Made by a program: the position numbers and the translations under genes
Shown here: piece after piece, positions 6,363 through 8,079 of the stretch
Numbering within the stretch: the stretch's first letter is position 1
Layout: every line of letters begins with the position of its first letter
Assembly (NCBI GenBank): GCA_021160785.1
Contig: JAGHBX010000645.1
Coordinates: 1 to 8,079 of the forward strand
DNA length: 8,079 nt
Direction of reading: 5' to 3'
From: Planctomycetota bacterium
GTDB lineage: Bacteria > Planctomycetota > Phycisphaerae > Sedimentisphaerales > Anaerohalosphaeraceae
Notes under the pieces: generated by a model
What the model was told of the DNA's origin: nothing
What the model saw: the letters and a program-made list of their open reading frames with translations, nothing else
Databases searched by the model: none

Positions 6363-7576
6363 TTGGCGACCTCCTCATCGGAATCCGCCGATTCAGCCGG
6401 CTGGATTCTGATTTGCATCTGGTCGATTACTACGTCGAGAGTGCTGGTAATGACAACATCACCGTCGGAAACACCGGAGCTTATATAAGCAAAACCCTTG
6501 GCGCGGCGAGCAACTTTTACCGGTTGTACATGGAGCTTTCCATCACGAGCCAGCCATACCGTGTCGTCGCTGCGCAGCGCATATCGAGGCACCCGGATAA
6601 TGTTGTTGAGCTGCTTGCCCTTAATTTCCACGTTCACGAACATGCCCGGAGTAAGAGGCACGTTGTGGTTTTTCTTTTCAAACGGGTCTGTAACTTCGGC
6701 GACAACTTTGATCATGCGAGAGGTCGGATCTATTTGTCCTTCGGTTCGCACGATCGTAGCTTTCCATGAACGATTCTCACCTGCAAAGTCAGTTGTAATA
6801 AGTGCTTCAGGGCCGTTATTGCTTCCGTCGCCGTTTGTGTGTCCTAACGGAGCATCGAACCATTCGAGCTGATTGTCTTCCAGGGGCACGACGATTTCTA
6901 TGATGTCGGTGCCGTAAACGGTCGCAATCGTTTGCCCCGGAGTTACATACTGACCCAGATCGACATTCTTGGTGGCGACTCGACCGTCGAATGGCATGGA
7001 GACAGCCGTTCGTTCCAGATCGAGTTTGGCCCTGGACAGCCTCGCCTGCGCCGACTGAAGCTGGGCTTCTGCGTTTTTGATCTGCGGTATTCGCAGCACC
7101 AGCGGCGACGACGGCTCCTCATTTGGATGGAGAGCTTCCCACTCGGTTTTGGCTACCAGACCTTCGGACTCTTCCTGCTTGAGAATGTAATCCGCCTGGG
7201 TAACTATGGCTTCTGCATTTTCCACCGCCAGTTCGTAATCGCGTGGATCGACCTTGACAAGTGGTTCACCCGCTTTGAATAAACCGCCCTCGACAAAGTT
7301 TGCATGGCAGTTGACTACCTGCCCGGAAACCTGCGGAACTACCTGCACTTTCACCTTGGGCTCGGCGGTTCCGAAACCATACACAATCATCTGGATATCT
7401 TCCGTATGGACCGTTATTCCTTCGACCAGCGGATTAACAACGGGCTTTTCCTTCTTAATCGGCGGCTTTTTCCTGGACGCCAGAAACATGAAGATCAATA
7501 CACCCATCCCCAGAGCAGCCGCCACCAGCAGCAACTGGAATAGCGTTTTCATTAAGATTCCACCAGACTTATTCAT
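6359..7576 (-). CDS. RND efflux periplasmic adaptor (membrane fusion protein)
   Basis: Joins the inner-membrane pump to the outer-membrane channel. The 405 residues begin with an N-terminal hydrophobic anchor (about 9-34). There is no lipobox Cys, so the protein is probably anchored by that helix and not by lipid. The first lipoyl half is at about 75-110 (VVPQVSGQVV, EGGLFKAGEPLVKVDP), followed by an alpha-helical hairpin (about 112-190). The second lipoyl half (MPFDGRVATKNVDLGQYVTPGQ) is at about 194-216, then a beta-barrel (to about 320, with LTPGMFVNVEI) and a membrane-proximal domain. The hairpin holds a Pro- and Glu-rich stretch (HPNEEPSSPLVLRIPQ, about 150-165) that I recall from one adaptor subgroup. 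AGGAG (minus strand, 7583-7587) six bases before the ATG at 7576 supports that start. A second ATG at residue 9 also has a possible site (GGTGG) and could be used. Confidence 0.95.
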   Translation of the reverse strand: MNKSGGILMKTLFQLLLVAAALGMGVLIFMFLASRKKPPIKKEKPVVNPLVEGITVHTEDIQMIVYGFGTAEPKVKVQVVPQVSGQVVNCHANFVEGGLFKAGEPLVKVDPRDYELAVENAEAIVTQADYILKQEESEGLVAKTEWEALHPNEEPSSPLVLRIPQIKNAEAQLQSAQARLSRAKLDLERTAVSMPFDGRVATKNVDLGQYVTPGQTIATVYGTDIIEIVVPLEDNQLEWFDAPLGHTNGDGSNNGPEALITTDFAGENRSWKATIVRTEGQIDPTSRMIKVVAEVTDPFEKKNHNVPLTPGMFVNVEIKGKQLNNIIRVPRYALRSDDTVWLARDGKLHVQPVKVARRAKGFAYISSGVSDGDVVITSTLDVVIDQMQIRIQPAESADSDEEVAK

Positions 7577-8079
7577 TTATATCTCCTGTTTCTCGATGGT
7601 CTCATGGTTGTCGGTCGTGCCGTCCGGCGCCGTATCGTTTTGCGAATCACTGTCGGTGGGTCGCCAGTCGCCGCCGAGTGCGAGGTAGAGACTAATCCGT
7701 GCCTCGTAGATGTTGCCGAGGTTTACCGCCAGTTCGTTTTCGGCGAGCCTGCGTCTTTGCTCGGTGTCGATGACGATGAGGATTTTTTCGAGTCCTCTCT
7801 GATATCGTTCTCTTGCAAGCTTTTCGGCTCTCTGGGCGGATACGAGACGTATCTTGAGTTGTTCGAGGCGCTCGGTGAGCATTTTGATTTCGACGAGGGC
7901 GTCCTCGACTTCGCGCATTGCCACGAGCACAACCTGGGCATAGTTTGCCGCGGTCTGTTCGGTGCGGGCCTTTGCGGCATCGACGCCCGCCTTGAGGCTG
8001 CCGCCCTGGAACACCGGCGCCGCGGCCGAGAGAACAGCCGAATAGACGTCCGTATCCATGAATCCCAACCCCCTGAAGC
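7577..8079 (-). CDS. Outer-membrane efflux factor, TolC/NodT family (5'-truncated by window edge)
   Basis: C-terminal part of the trimeric outer-membrane channel that completes the exporter. The frame runs open through the right edge, so the TTG at 8068 is internal. The visible residues hold the second TolC repeat. PVFQGGSLKAGVDAAKAR and the following Tyr-Ala-Gln-Val-Val-Leu-Val-Ala-Met-Arg-Glu-Val-Glu-Asp-Ala-Leu segment begin the helical barrel. A long heptad-rich helix (LTERLEQLKIRLVSAQRAEK, ARERYQRG) follows, and then the IDTEQRRRLAENEL and ISLYLALGGDW motifs that close these proteins. A hydrophilic, Asp- and Thr-rich tail of about 28 residues follows. The stop TAA abuts the adaptor ATG with no spacer, and the adaptor's ribosome site is inside the last codons of this gene. 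Signal peptide, lipid-anchor Cys and first repeat are outside the window. Confidence 0.92.
   Translation of the reverse strand, partial: FRGLGFMDTDVYSAVLSAAAPVFQGGSLKAGVDAAKARTEQTAANYAQVVLVAMREVEDALVEIKMLTERLEQLKIRLVSAQRAEKLARERYQRGLEKILIVIDTEQRRRLAENELAVNLGNIYEARISLYLALGGDWRPTDSDSQNDTAPDGTTDNHETIEKQEI

Noticed and set aside
6359..7576. Pro/Glu-rich insert in the adaptor hairpin as a novel domain
   Set aside because: I recall the same kind of segment in many RND adaptors of this subgroup, so it is probably family-typical.

Overview
The window looks like chromosomal DNA of a Gram-negative, polysaccharide-degrading bacterium. A tripartite RND efflux operon implies an outer membrane. The glycoside hydrolase at the left edge is of a kind I associate with Planctomycetota (Phycisphaerae-like) and other PVC-group genomes. 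The taxonomic guess is inference only, since there is no marker gene here. I see no insertion sequence, CRISPR array, tRNA or rRNA.

Layout: (1) Positions 1-1949, plus strand: the 3' part of a GH95-like glycoside hydrolase, cut by the left edge. (2) Positions 1950-2400: a 450-base gap. It begins with a 52-codon stretch in the frame of the hydrolase, downstream of its stop, that reads like the tail of another protein. It then has two operator-like palindromes exactly 20 bp apart, an AT-rich stretch, and a structured leader before the next gene. (3) Positions 2401-2604, plus strand: a complete 67-residue cold-shock protein, ending at a strong intrinsic terminator (2631-2660) that also faces the convergent operon. 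(4) Positions 2710-8079, minus strand, transcribed right to left: outer-membrane efflux factor (C-terminal part only), periplasmic adaptor, RND pump and an ArfB-type ribosome-rescue hydrolase.

The minus-strand genes are packed with no gaps. The outer-membrane factor's TAA abuts the adaptor's ATG, the adaptor stop and pump start share GTGA, and the pump stop and arfB start share ATGA. The first three products should form one envelope-spanning export machine: the proton-driven inner-membrane pump, the periplasmic adaptor and the outer-membrane duct. ArfB would be made from the same transcript and would rescue stalled ribosomes. The operon promoter and any regulator lie beyond the right edge.

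Most of the window is ordinary, well-recognised gene families. The points worth a second look are the tandem palindromes and coding-like remnant after the hydrolase, the cold-shock gene leader, the coupling of arfB to an efflux operon, and substitutions at expected functional positions in the hydrolase and the pump. I did not find convincing evidence of a wholly new system.
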